Assembly: GCF_001969265.1 (NCBI RefSeq)
Contig: NZ_CP019304.1
Span: forward strand, 2,480,001-2,544,000
Origin: Arthrobacter sp. QXT-31
Lineage (GTDB): Bacteria; Actinomycetota; Actinomycetes; Actinomycetales; Micrococcaceae
Direction: 5' to 3'
DNA length: 64,000 nt
The translations under genes were made by a program, and so were the position numbers. The stretch's first letter is position 1. Each line of letters begins with the position of its first letter. The notes under the pieces were generated by a model that was given only the letters and a program-made list of their open reading frames with translations, ran no database searches and was not told where the DNA came from. Below are positions 17,423 through 25,821 of the stretch, piece after piece.

Positions 17423-18915
17423 TTCAGCAGCTCCCGCAGCTCAGCCATACCCTGTGAGATCTCGGCTTCGAGCTGGTCCAGCGCAGCCAAGATTTCTTCG
17501 GGCGCAGCATGCTCCACGTCCTCATGCTCGATTTCCCGGTACCGGTTCAGCGACAGGTCGTAGTCATTGTCCGCGATCTCGGACAGCGGCACGCAGAATG
17601 ACTGTTCCGTCCGCGCGCGGGTGAGTTCCGCCGTCGTACGTTCCTTCCAGCGGGAGAGTACCTCGGGGAGGTCGGAGGAGCCGAGCGGCGTGCGCTTATC
17701 GTCGAGGGAGAAGCCGTCGGAGCGGACATCGTAGAACCAGACGTTGTCCGTGCCGCCGGAATTAGTCTTGGTGAAGAACAGGATGGCCGTGGACACACCG
17801 GCGTAGGGCTTGAACACGCCGGAGGGGAGCTTCACCACGGCGTCGAGCTTGTGGCCCTCCACGAGCGTCTTCCGCAGTTCCTTGTGCGCCTTCGTGGACC
17901 CGAACAGGACACCGTCGGGAACGATCACCGCCGCGCGGCCGCCCGGCTTGAGCAGGCGGATGAAAAGCGCCAGGAACAGCAGCTCGGTCTTCTTCGTCTT
18001 GACCAGGGTCAGCAGGTCCTTGGCCACGTTGTCGTAATCCAGGCTGCCGGCAAACGGGGGATTCGCGAGGATGACGTCGTACTTCTCCTCCTCGGTGCTG
18101 TGCAGGTCCGCGAGGGAATCCCGGTAAGAGATGTCCGGGTTTTCGACGCCATGCAGCAGCATGTTCATGGAACCGATGCGCAGCATGGTGTTGTCGAAGT
18201 CGAAGCCGTGGAACTGCTGGTTGTGGAAGAACTTGCTGCTCTCCGCGTTGGTCAGCAGGTTTTCGTGGTTCTTCCTGAGGTATTCACCGGCCTGGACGAG
18301 GAAGCCGCAGGTACCGGACGCCGGATCGCAGATGGCCTCGTTGGGCTTCGGCGCAGTCATCGCGACCATCATGTCGATGATGTGGCGCGGCGTGCGGAAC
18401 TGACCGTTGGTGCCGGCCGAGGCAAGCTTCGAAAGCATGTACTCGTAGAGGTCACCCTTGGTGTCGCGGCCATCCATGTTGATGCCGTCGATGATGTCCA
18501 CAACCTGCTGCAGGACGCCAGGATTCGGGATCTTGAACTGCGCATCCCGCATGTGGTGGCTGTACGTGGACTCCTCGCCATTGCTCAACTTGGGGAGTTC
18601 GTTGCGCAGGAACGGGAAGATCGCCTCCGAGAACACCGTGAACATCTCATCCCGGCCGAAGCCCTTAAAGCGGCTCCAGCGCAGGTCCGCATAGGGCCGG
18701 CCTTTCGGGTCGCTCCCGGAGGGGAAGACTGGGTTTTCGATGGGCTGTCCCAGCAGGTTGGCCTTCTTCTCGGCCAGGGTCTGCCGTTCATCGAGCCGCT
18801 TCAGGAACAGCAGGTACGTGATCTGTTCGATGACCTCAAGCGGGTTAGAGATGCCGCCGCTCCAGAACGTGTTCCATACTTTGTCGACTTGGGACTTAAT
18901 TTCACCGGTGATCAC
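17419..18915 (-). CDS. hsdM: type I restriction-modification DNA methyltransferase subunit
   Basis: 498 residues from GTG at 18915; the frame is open 22 codons further, but the family begins with this ITGEIKSQVDKVWNTFW block. HsdM N-terminal helical domain (1-140) is followed by the N6-adenine methyltransferase core: QFRTPRHIIDMMV, SAM motif DPASGTCGF (197-205) and catalytic NPPF (285-288). Then PDGVLFGSTKAHKELRK and KLPSGVFKPYAGVSTAILFF, typical of the class. It methylates adenine in the site chosen by HsdS. First gene of the minus-strand defence operon; 4-nt overlap with hsdS. No clear RBS at the GTG. A 178-nt gap separates it from divergent hipB. Confidence 0.95.
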   Translation of the reverse strand: MITGEIKSQVDKVWNTFWSGGISNPLEVIEQITYLLFLKRLDERQTLAEKKANLLGQPIENPVFPSGSDPKGRPYADLRWSRFKGFGRDEMFTVFSEAIFPFLRNELPKLSNGEESTYSHHMRDAQFKIPNPGVLQQVVDIIDGINMDGRDTKGDLYEYMLSKLASAGTNGQFRTPRHIIDMMVAMTAPKPNEAICDPASGTCGFLVQAGEYLRKNHENLLTNAESSKFFHNQQFHGFDFDNTMLRIGSMNMLLHGVENPDISYRDSLADLHSTEEEKYDVILANPPFAGSLDYDNVAKDLLTLVKTKKTELLFLALFIRLLKPGGRAAVIVPDGVLFGSTKAHKELRKTLVEGHKLDAVVKLPSGVFKPYAGVSTAILFFTKTNSGGTDNVWFYDVRSDGFSLDDKRTPLGSSDLPEVLSRWKERTTAELTRARTEQSFCVPLSEIADNDYDLSLNRYREIEHEDVEHAAPEEILAALDQLEAEISQGMAELRELLK

Positions 18916-19093
18916 CCATGAGAGTTTAGTGGGCAGGACTGACAGCCAAGAACGAGCGATGGCGGTGTAAGGGGTCATCACCGGCCGGTACGTTCGTTCC
19001 GATCCGGCTCTTGTGCAGCGCCTGAGATCGCGAGTACCTTGGAGCTAAGCAGCAAAACCGGCACGATCGTTCCTAGTTTCGGAGGGGGGAGCC

Positions 19094-19423
19094 GTGGCCA
19101 GTCCCTTTCCCGCCCAGCTCGCAGCGGCCGTGCGCACCCGCCGTGCCGACCTCCGGCTGAGCCAGCAGGACCTGGCCGACATGGCCGGAGTCTCCGAACG
19201 CTTCGTCCGCTTCGTAGAGCAGGGCAAGCCGAGCCTCCGCCTGGACACGCTGCTGGCGCTGCTGGATACGCTCGGGCTTGAGCTGCAGCTCGCCACCCGG
19301 ACCAGTGCGGCAGCCCGCGCGCTGGTGGCACAGGCACTGGTGACCCGGCCGCCGTCGGCCTTTCCGCCGTCGTCCGCCCCGCCGGAAGGTGAAGACCCCG
19401 GCGAACGGGAGGACCGGCCGTGA
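19094..19423 (+). CDS. hipB: HipB-type antitoxin, XRE DNA-binding protein
   Basis: 109 residues from GTG at 19094 with a strong GGAGGGGGGA upstream. Helix-turn-helix at about 10-65: RTRRADLRLSQQDLADMAGVSERFVRFVEQGKPSLRLDTL, the form found in HipB proteins; the rest is Ala/Pro-rich and probably disordered. HipB neutralises HipA and represses the pair. Its stop overlaps the hipA GTG start by 4 nt (GTGA), so they are translated together. It is divergent from hsdM; the 178-nt shared region could let HipB affect both, though no palindrome stands out there. Confidence 0.9.
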   Translation: MASPFPAQLAAAVRTRRADLRLSQQDLADMAGVSERFVRFVEQGKPSLRLDTLLALLDTLGLELQLATRTSAAARALVAQALVTRPPSAFPPSSAPPEGEDPGEREDRP

Positions 19424-20688
19424 GGCACCGCATCGCGGACATCTACAAGCGGGGTGTGCTGGCTGCTCGGCTGGAACGGCACGACGGCGGCACGAAGTTC
19501 AGTTATCTTCCTCCCTATCTGCAGAGCGGCCGCCCCGCCGTGGCGAGCTCGCTTCCGCTGTCACAGGAGCCCGTGCTCTCCGGAGCAGGGGCTGCCCCGC
19601 CGTACTTCACTGGCCTGCTGCCGGAGGGCCGGCGGCTGAACGCCTTGCGCCGGTCCATCAAGACCAGCGCCGATGACGACCTCTCGCTGCTCATCGCCGC
19701 AGGCGGAAACCCGGTGGGCGACGTCCAGATCGTGGGCCACGGGGAGCCGCTGGACCCGGAGGAGCACGCTGTCGAGGTGGACCCGCGCAGGCCTGTGGAT
19801 TTCGATGAGCTGCTGGGGGACTCGGGCCTGATCGATCCTGTGGCGCTCGCCGGCGTGCAGGACAAGCTCTCCGCCGGAATGATTTCGATGCCCGTTGCCA
19901 GCGCCGGGCGCCGGTTCATCCTCAAGCTCAATGCCCCGGAATTCCCGCACGTGGTGGAGAACGAGTTCATCATGTTCCGCTACGCCGCGAAGCTGAGGAT
20001 TCCGCTGAGCCGGGTGCAGCTGATGCGCGATGTCGCCGGCCGGCCCGGCCTGCTGGTGGAACGCTTCGACCGCGTGCCGCTGGGGAGCGGCGGCACCAAC
20101 GATGATGACGCAGTGCAGCGCCTCGCCGTCGAGGACGGCGCCCAGGTGCTGAAGCTGTACCCGGCGGACAAGTACAACGTGGGCTTTGGCACGGTGTGCC
20201 ACGCGCTCGCCGAATACTGCGCGGCGCCGCTGCCGGCGCTGCGGAACCTCGCCATCCAGGCCGCCTTCGCCCTGCTGAGCGGCAACGGTGACCTGCACGC
20301 GAAGAACGTGTCCATAGTGCAGCAGCCGCACGGCGAATGGTCCATCGCGCCCGTCTACGACATCCCCTCCACAGTGGTTTACGGGGACAAGACGCTCGCG
20401 CTGACCCTCGGGGGAAAGCGCAGCGGCATCTCCCGCAAGCACTTCCTGGCCTGGGCCACCGGGCTGGGGCTGCCTGAACGCACCGCCGCACAGGCCGTGG
20501 ATCTGGCCCTGAAGGCCGCTGGCCCGCTGCTCGCGGACCTCGAAGCCGGGACGGCCTTTGCCTCTACCGCTGCCGTTTCAGCGGGCTCCCTTTCAACGGG
20601 CGACGGCGGCGCCTCGCCTTTTCCGGACATGGTCACCAGAGCGTGGGTCAAGGAGCTCAAGCACCGGCGGAGGCTGCTGGAGGGATAA
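19420..20688 (+). CDS. hipA: HipA-type serine/threonine kinase toxin
   Basis: 422 residues from GTG at 19420. N-terminal subdomain (1-105) with FTGLLPEGRRLNALR, then the kinase core: VALAGVQDKLSAGM, RRFILKLNAPEFPHVVENEFIMFR and the catalytic loop GNGDLHAKN (288-296), followed by APVYDIPSTVVYGDKTLAL where the DFG-like Asp lies. Known: HipA kinases phosphorylate translation targets such as glutamyl-tRNA synthetase and cause dormancy. The kinase motifs are intact, so it is probably active. The last 310 nt are overlapped, antisense, by the 3' part of the convergent gene at 20379-21662. Forms a coupled pair with hipB at the edge of the restriction island. Confidence 0.93.
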   Translation: MRHRIADIYKRGVLAARLERHDGGTKFSYLPPYLQSGRPAVASSLPLSQEPVLSGAGAAPPYFTGLLPEGRRLNALRRSIKTSADDDLSLLIAAGGNPVGDVQIVGHGEPLDPEEHAVEVDPRRPVDFDELLGDSGLIDPVALAGVQDKLSAGMISMPVASAGRRFILKLNAPEFPHVVENEFIMFRYAAKLRIPLSRVQLMRDVAGRPGLLVERFDRVPLGSGGTNDDDAVQRLAVEDGAQVLKLYPADKYNVGFGTVCHALAEYCAAPLPALRNLAIQAAFALLSGNGDLHAKNVSIVQQPHGEWSIAPVYDIPSTVVYGDKTLALTLGGKRSGISRKHFLAWATGLGLPERTAAQAVDLALKAAGPLLADLEAGTAFASTAAVSAGSLSTGDGGASPFPDMVTRAWVKELKHRRRLLEG

Positions 20689-21662
20689 GACCCGGAAATC
20701 CAGGGTTCCACACCGCCGTCGTACCATCGGAGCACCCGCAGTGCCCGAAGCGTATTCCATCGGCTCGGGCGTCCGTCGCCATCCTCCATGGCGAAGTGGA
20801 TGCGGCCGGGGTGGGTGTTCTCGAGCAGCCAGGTGCCATCCGGGCGCCGTTTTGAGCGGAGCAGCCCGACGGCCTCGTCAAGGCGGCCGTCCGGAGGTCC
20901 GCATGAGTCCTGCAAGTACGCGTCCCGGAAGTAGTCAAGAGCGCGCAGCGCGTCATAGAACCAGCGGGTCGGATAGGAAAACCGGAGCCAGTCCGGATCC
21001 ACGAGTTCCCCAGTGCTCTTGCGCCGGAGCAGCGCACGTTGCAGCAGGTACTCCTCGCCGCGCTTGCGGGCGGCAATGGATTCCGGAGTGCCGCCGGTGC
21101 CCCGCTCATGTTCCAGGAGCCCCTCCAGCACGTTGATGGTGGTTGCAAATGACGAGCGCACGGACCCCCGCTCCGCCTCGCAGTTCCAGCCGCCGTCAGT
21201 GAGTTGCTCGCCGAGGAGCCGCTGGACGATGCCGTCGACGTTCTCGCCGAAGTACGCCCCGAGGGCCACTGCCTTGCCATTGATGCAGGGCTCCACCTCG
21301 CCCTCAAAGAAGGGTTGGCCGCCCTCCTCCCAGCGGCTGTTCTCCCGAACTTTCCGGACAGCGGCGCGGGCTTCCCCGCTGCCAGGGTCGAGTCCGAGGT
21401 CGCGCAGAAGGAGCAGACTGTAGGTCGTGGCGGTCCACGGTTGGCCGGCCTCGGACCCGTCATACGGAACCGGGAAGAACGTGCCGCCGTCCCACTGGCC
21501 GTCCTCGCCCTGCAGGGCGAGCAGGCGGGCACCCCAACCTTCCACCGCCACACGGGAACGTTCGGCGCGCACCTCTTCCGCGGGTGCATCCGTCAGGTCG
21601 CGCAGGACCTGCCACCGGATCGAAGGGTCGGAATCGAGCAGCCAGTCGAGCACGCTTTTCAC
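20379..21662 (-). CDS. prenyltransferase/squalene-cyclase-like alpha-toroid protein
   Basis: 427 residues from ATG at 21662. The N-terminal two thirds (1-315) is a helical repeat protein of the terpenoid-cyclase/prenyltransferase fold: repeated blocks such as LLALQGEDGQWDGGTFFP, LLGEQLTDGGWNCEAERG and LLRSKRRPDGTWLLENTHPG are QW-type repeats. No DxDD cyclase motif is seen, so enzymatic activity is doubtful. From about residue 325 the reading continues for roughly 100 codons of Ser/Ala/Arg-rich sequence antisense to hipA; this looks like run-through past the natural end, not a domain. Function unknown. A 17-nt gap separates it from the upstream UDG-like gene, suggesting one transcript. Confidence 0.75.
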   Translation of the reverse strand: MKSVLDWLLDSDPSIRWQVLRDLTDAPAEEVRAERSRVAVEGWGARLLALQGEDGQWDGGTFFPVPYDGSEAGQPWTATTYSLLLLRDLGLDPGSGEARAAVRKVRENSRWEEGGQPFFEGEVEPCINGKAVALGAYFGENVDGIVQRLLGEQLTDGGWNCEAERGSVRSSFATTINVLEGLLEHERGTGGTPESIAARKRGEEYLLQRALLRRKSTGELVDPDWLRFSYPTRWFYDALRALDYFRDAYLQDSCGPPDGRLDEAVGLLRSKRRPDGTWLLENTHPGRIHFAMEDGDGRPSRWNTLRALRVLRWYDGGVEPWISGSYPSSSLRRCLSSLTHALVTMSGKGEAPPSPVEREPAETAAVEAKAVPASRSASSGPAAFRARSTACAAVRSGSPSPVAQARKCLREMPLRFPPRVSASVLSP

Positions 21663-21679
21663 CGGGCAGGGGCCGGCAG

Positions 21680-22297
21680 CTAAAGGTGCTGGATGCCCGC
21701 GCGCTGCATGGCGTCCTTGTAGACCTCCACGCTCTTGTTCAGGAGCTCCTCCTGCTTGGCCTCGGAAACGGCAAAGGCCCGCCCGCCGAGCGCGCTGGCC
21801 TTATAGATTTTGATGCCGTTGTTCTTGAGTGAGGAATGGTAGGTCTTCTCGAAGAGCGTCAGGAAGGTGGCGGCGTCAGTCCCGTGGGCAATGATGGCCG
21901 AGACCCGCCTGTTGATCTTCATGAACTGCCGGAAAGGACGGAGGCCATCGGTCTTTTCCTGGACGCTGAGGGCCGAGGGCATGTCCGGTTCGCGCACCCA
22001 CGGGTAGGCATTCCACGGCATCACGTACCGCGGATCCAGCTCGGCGAGCTCGTAGATCTGGGTGGCCCGGCGGGCGGCCTCGTCGTCGTTGAAATGGGAC
22101 ACGAAACCGGACTCGGTTCCCTTGCCCGGGCTGACCTGGAGGCTGACGATCCGGCATTCGTCCTCGTCATGGACGGGATCGATATAGGGAACGATCGATC
22201 CCGGCTTCTTCTCCATGAGTTCGTCGCACAGTTGAGTCACTGCCGCGATGTTCGGTTCCTGTAACAGGGCTTTCTTTTCGTCCCAGTCAATCGTCAC
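21680..22297 (-). CDS. uracil-DNA glycosylase-superfamily-like protein
   Basis: 205 residues from GTG at 22297 with GGGAGTAA upstream. The pattern VPYIDPVHDEDECRIVSLQV, GTESGFVSHFNDDEAA and YVMPWNAYPWV followed by a Leu-rich segment and VSAIIAHGTDAATF resembles the small UDG-like proteins of actinobacteria, in which the W-N-x-x-P-W stretch and the IxxxG strand recur. The classical UDG motif HPS-x(3) near the C-terminus is not present, so true glycosylase activity is uncertain. Cytosolic. It could take part in base repair or be a divergent member with another role. Same strand and tightly spaced before the alpha-toroid gene. Confidence 0.55.
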   Translation of the reverse strand: MTIDWDEKKALLQEPNIAAVTQLCDELMEKKPGSIVPYIDPVHDEDECRIVSLQVSPGKGTESGFVSHFNDDEAARRATQIYELAELDPRYVMPWNAYPWVREPDMPSALSVQEKTDGLRPFRQFMKINRRVSAIIAHGTDAATFLTLFEKTYHSSLKNNGIKIYKASALGGRAFAVSEAKQEELLNKSVEVYKDAMQRAGIQHL

Positions 22298-22419
22298 GAT
22301 TACTCCCTAGCTGCAGAGCTTCCAAGAATCAGGCGTCTTAGGCCACTCTACGCTTGTGCCGGAGTGGGCGCGCGGGCAATTCCGACGGCGGCAGCCAGGT
22401 TACTCGGCCGGCAGCAAGG

Positions 22420-22743
22420 TTAGAGGTCGAGGCTCCAGTGAACCCGGATGGCCTCTGCGACCGGGCCGGTGCTGACATCGACCTGGAGCGCAACGGGCGC
22501 CGTTCCTGTCTCTTCGATGATGGCGTCACGGTACACGCGGCCGCACGACGGGCACAGGGTATAGAGGTCCTCGTCCTCGGGCCACACGGCCAACCCGGCG
22601 GGGACAGGTGTGTCACTGCCGCCGTAAACGGGGATGCCCTCCGAGTTGGCCTGGATCAAGCCCTCATTGCCGACGGTGTTGCCGCAGACGCAGGTGATGG
22701 TGGTGACATCATGATCGATGACCTGGGCGAATTCAGTGTCCAT
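22420..22743 (-). CDS. hypothetical protein with a Cys4 zinc-ribbon-like pattern
   Basis: 107 residues from ATG at 22743 with GGAG 9 nt upstream (a GTG 9 nt earlier overlaps that RBS). Two CxxC-type pairs, ITCVCGN near residue 20 and LCPSCGRVYRD near residue 65, would fit a single zinc knuckle. The rest alternates short strands with acidic residues; no membrane segment or signal is seen. I recognise no named family. It is divergent from the STAS-like gene at 22995, sharing a 251-nt promoter region. Confidence 0.7.
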   Translation of the reverse strand: MDTEFAQVIDHDVTTITCVCGNTVGNEGLIQANSEGIPVYGGSDTPVPAGLAVWPEDEDLYTLCPSCGRVYRDAIIEETGTAPVALQVDVSTGPVAEAIRVHWSLDL

Positions 22744-22994
22744 AATGACCACTCCGGCGGTGAAGAGAACATCCGTTCTGGTTGTAGCTTATGCCTGCTG
22801 CTCCGGTACGGGCAGGGGTCCGCGGGAACGCCTCTCTTCCCAGCGCTGGCCAGAGGGTGCATTCTGTACGTGACACGGTTCCGACAACGAAGTCGGGGAG
22901 GCGTTGACCCATGAACGTTAAGATCCGGTCCCTGCGAGTGGCCGGACCGCGCCGCCTTGGGCAGCGGTGGTCCGCCGGGGGGACGTGAGCGCCG

Positions 22995-23426
22995 ATGGAC
23001 CATACGGCCCCGCATCACCGCCTCAAGATGGTGGTTCACATCGATTCCAACATGGCGCGGGCCTGCATTGAGGTCCGCGGGACCCTGACGCCGGCCAACA
23101 TCCGGGCACTCTACGTGGTGGCCAAGCGCGCCAGGACGCTGCTGCCTGGCAAGGAGATCGTCCTCGACCTGACTATGGCCCGGGCGACGACGGAGACCAT
23201 CACCGCGCTCCACGATCCGGTGCAGATCACCGAGCTCAGCGGTGAAGGCACGTCCGACAAGCCATGCCGGCTCAGCATCCTGGATCCCCGGCCAGGTGCC
23301 CGCGGGCTTGACCATAAGCATCCGGACCATAAGCACGGCGACCACGCCCACGACGGGCACAAACACGCCGACCACAAGCTCACGGATAAGCCCCGCCGCA
23401 AGGCACGGGACAAGGAGCCGGCATGA
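22995..23426 (+). CDS. STAS-like protein with histidine-rich tail
   Basis: 143 residues from ATG at 22995 behind a G-rich RBS. Residues 8-95 have a STAS-like alternation: VVHIDSNMARACIEVRGTLT, NIRALYVVAKRARTLLPGKE, IVLDLTMARATTETITALH. Such domains bind partners or nucleotides in anti-sigma-antagonist systems, but the phosphorylatable Ser is not obvious. Residues 105-130 hold repeated D-H-K-H units (DHKHPDHKHGDHAHDGHKH) that should bind Zn, Ni or Cu. Cytosolic. The stop overlaps the start of the DUF4389 membrane-protein gene by 4 nt, implying a shared job, perhaps at the membrane. Function unknown. Confidence 0.75.
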   Translation: MDHTAPHHRLKMVVHIDSNMARACIEVRGTLTPANIRALYVVAKRARTLLPGKEIVLDLTMARATTETITALHDPVQITELSGEGTSDKPCRLSILDPRPGARGLDHKHPDHKHGDHAHDGHKHADHKLTDKPRRKARDKEPA

Positions 23427-25150
23427 AACCCGGTCGCATGGTGATGCTCGTCCTGGGCACGCTCGCCGCACTCCTTGGCCTTGGCCTGCTTGCCGGTGCT
23501 TCAGGCGTTGGCTGGCTCAACTTCCAGCAGCGGGACGAAGGGTACTTCAGCACCCAGTCGCACCGCTTCGATGCGTCATCTTCCGCAATCACCACCACGG
23601 GCCTGGACGTCATGGTCACCGGCAGGCTGCCGGACGTCATTCCGGCGGATACCGCCGGCAGCATCCTGCTCCGCGGATCGGCAGCCACGCCCGGCAAGGG
23701 GATCTTCATCGGCGTCGCACCCCAGCAGGACGCGGCGCGCTATCTCGAGGGAGTCAAGCGCTCTGAAATCCGGGAACTGAATTTGCGGCCCTTCAGGGTC
23801 GACTACAACGAAGTGCCCGGGACCCGGACCCCTGCCCGCCCCGGAGCCCAAAACTTCTGGGTTGCGTCCGCCGAGGGCACCGGTACGCAGGAACTCAAAT
23901 GGAACATCCTTCCCGGCAGCTGGACCCTGGTGGTCATGAATGCCGACGCCACCGCGCCGGTGTCCGCGGATCTGCAGGCCGGCGTCCGCTCAGACCTGCT
24001 CTGGCCGCTGTTCCTCTGGCTGCTCATTGCCGGGATCGTGCTGCTGGTTATCGGGGTGCCACTGATCGTTGCCGGGGCCATGGGGCTGGGGCGGCACGGG
24101 CCGCCGCCGCACGTTCCCCCGGGACAGCATCCTGCCGGACAGTATCCGCCGGGCCAATATCCCGGAACCCCGACGGCGGCACCTCCCGCCGCTGCCGGCG
24201 TCACCGGTCCGTTAGCCAGCTCAGCCGTCCCGGGCGGAGGTGAAGGCGCGCGGCAGGGAGGTGCGGGCGTTCCGCCCGGAGCCGGCGGACCTCCGGGCAC
24301 GCCGCCGGCTTCCTACCCGGCGCCGGGCTATCCGGCCTCGTACCCGGCGCCTGGTTACCCGGCGCCCGGCTCTGCCGCCGGCGGCGGGGACGGCGCACCG
24401 CCGCCCGCCGTCGTCGACCGCCTCGAAAACCCGAGGTACCCTGCCCGCCTGACCGGCCACGTGGACCCGGCGCTGTCCCGGTGGATGTGGCTGGTCAAGT
24501 GGTTCCTGGCCATCCCGCACCTGATCGTTTTGTTCTTCCTCTGGTTCGCACTGATCGTCACCACGATCGTGGCGTGGTTCGCGATCCTGTTCACCGCCCG
24601 CTACCCGCACTCGCTGTTCAACTTCAACGTGGGTGTGCTGCGCTGGAGCTGGCGGGTGTCCTTTTACGCATTCACGGCGATCGGCACGGACCGTTACCCG
24701 CCCTTCACGCTGGCCCGCACCGACTACCCGGCCGACTTTGAGGTTGATTATCCCGACCATCTCTCGCGCGGCCTGGTGCTGGTCAAGTCCTGGCTGCTCG
24801 CCATCCCGCACCTCCTGATTGTGGGCGTGCTCGCGGGAACCTCACGCACCTGGGTGGCGGCGTCGGACGACGACCTCGCCGGCGGCGCGGGCAGCTACTC
24901 GGTGAGCAGCGCCGTCTCCCTGCTCACGCTCCTGGCCTTTATCGCCGGCGTCATTCTGCTGTTCACCGGGAGGTACCTGCGGAGCCTGTTCGACCTGCTG
25001 GTCGGGCTCAACCGCTGGGTCTACCGGGTCGCCGCCTACGTGGCGCTGATGCGGGACGAGTATCCTCCGTTCCGCCTGGACATGGGACCCGTCGATCCCG
25101 GCGGACCTCCCGCGGCCAGTCCACAAACCACACCAAGGGGCCCATCATGA
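23423..25150 (+). CDS. DUF4389 membrane protein
   Basis: 575 residues, ATG overlapping the previous stop. TM1 at 7-29, an extracytoplasmic domain to about 190, TM2 about 193-220, then a Pro/Gly/Tyr-rich linker (230-325) with repeats such as SYPAPGYPASYPAPGYPAPG, then two DUF4389 units: each has a helix pair, SRWMWLVKWFLAIPHLIVLF with FTARYPHSLFNFNVGVLRW, and VLVKSWLLAIPHLLIVGVL with FTGRYLRSLFDLLVGLNRW. About six membrane segments in all. DUF4389 proteins are of unknown function. The paired repeat and long disordered linker suggest a scaffold or channel. It is coupled to the His-rich STAS-like gene and, by a 4-nt overlap, to a RibD-like reductase gene. Confidence 0.85.
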   Translation: MKPGRMVMLVLGTLAALLGLGLLAGASGVGWLNFQQRDEGYFSTQSHRFDASSSAITTTGLDVMVTGRLPDVIPADTAGSILLRGSAATPGKGIFIGVAPQQDAARYLEGVKRSEIRELNLRPFRVDYNEVPGTRTPARPGAQNFWVASAEGTGTQELKWNILPGSWTLVVMNADATAPVSADLQAGVRSDLLWPLFLWLLIAGIVLLVIGVPLIVAGAMGLGRHGPPPHVPPGQHPAGQYPPGQYPGTPTAAPPAAAGVTGPLASSAVPGGGEGARQGGAGVPPGAGGPPGTPPASYPAPGYPASYPAPGYPAPGSAAGGGDGAPPPAVVDRLENPRYPARLTGHVDPALSRWMWLVKWFLAIPHLIVLFFLWFALIVTTIVAWFAILFTARYPHSLFNFNVGVLRWSWRVSFYAFTAIGTDRYPPFTLARTDYPADFEVDYPDHLSRGLVLVKSWLLAIPHLLIVGVLAGTSRTWVAASDDDLAGGAGSYSVSSAVSLLTLLAFIAGVILLFTGRYLRSLFDLLVGLNRWVYRVAAYVALMRDEYPPFRLDMGPVDPGGPPAASPQTTPRGPS

Positions 25151-25797
25151 AACTCACCGTCAACACCTTCGTGAGCCTGGATGGTGTCATGCAGGGCCCG
25201 GGCGGCAGGGACGAGGACACCAGCGGCGGCTTCGAATTCGGCGGCTGGCTGGTGCCGCTCTTCGACGAGGACCTGGGCAGGATGGTGAACGGGTGGTTCG
25301 CCGAAGCCGACGCCATCCTCCTTGGCCGCACCACCTACCAGATGTTCCAGCCGTACTGGGAGCAGGTCACGGACCCGGACGACTCAGTGGCAAAGGCGCT
25401 CAACAGCCTGCCCAAGTACCTGGTGTCCTCAACACTCACCGACGCGACCTGGAACAACACCACCATCCTCCCCGCGAACTTCCTCGAGGCCGTTGACGAC
25501 CTCAAATCCGGTCCGGGACGGGAGTTGCAGGTCCATGGCAGCTACCGGCTGGTCCGCGCCCTGCACGACGCCGGGCTGGTGGACGAATATCGGCTGGTTA
25601 TTTTCCCCGTGGTGCTGGGACAGGGCAAGCGGCTTTTCGAACCCGGCATCACGCCGTCGGCCTTTACCCTTGCCGGGAGCAAGGCGACGTCGTCGGGTGC
25701 TGTCCACCTGACCCTGCTGCCGGCGGCGTTCGGCGCCGCTGACCTGGAGGTGGGGGAGTTCGAGGTGCGCGAGGGCCGCGAGCAGGTCAAGGACTGA
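25147..25797 (+). CDS. RibD C-terminal/dihydrofolate-reductase-fold protein
   Basis: 216 residues; ATG overlaps the DUF4389 stop (ATGA). Starts MKLTVNTFVSLDGVMQGPGG, the N-terminal strand of the RibD_C/YyaP family, with DAILLGRTTYQMFQPYW, KYLVSSTLTD and ELQVHGSYRLVRALHDAGLVDEYRLVIFPVVLGQGKRLF, all conserved family blocks that form an NADPH pocket. Single-domain members are stand-alone reductases of unknown substrate, not riboflavin enzymes. The overlap with the membrane gene may be only operon packing. Confidence 0.88.
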   Translation: MKLTVNTFVSLDGVMQGPGGRDEDTSGGFEFGGWLVPLFDEDLGRMVNGWFAEADAILLGRTTYQMFQPYWEQVTDPDDSVAKALNSLPKYLVSSTLTDATWNNTTILPANFLEAVDDLKSGPGRELQVHGSYRLVRALHDAGLVDEYRLVIFPVVLGQGKRLFEPGITPSAFTLAGSKATSSGAVHLTLLPAAFGAADLEVGEFEVREGREQVKD

Positions 25798-25821
25798 CGG
25801 AAGCCGCATCCAGACGGCGGG

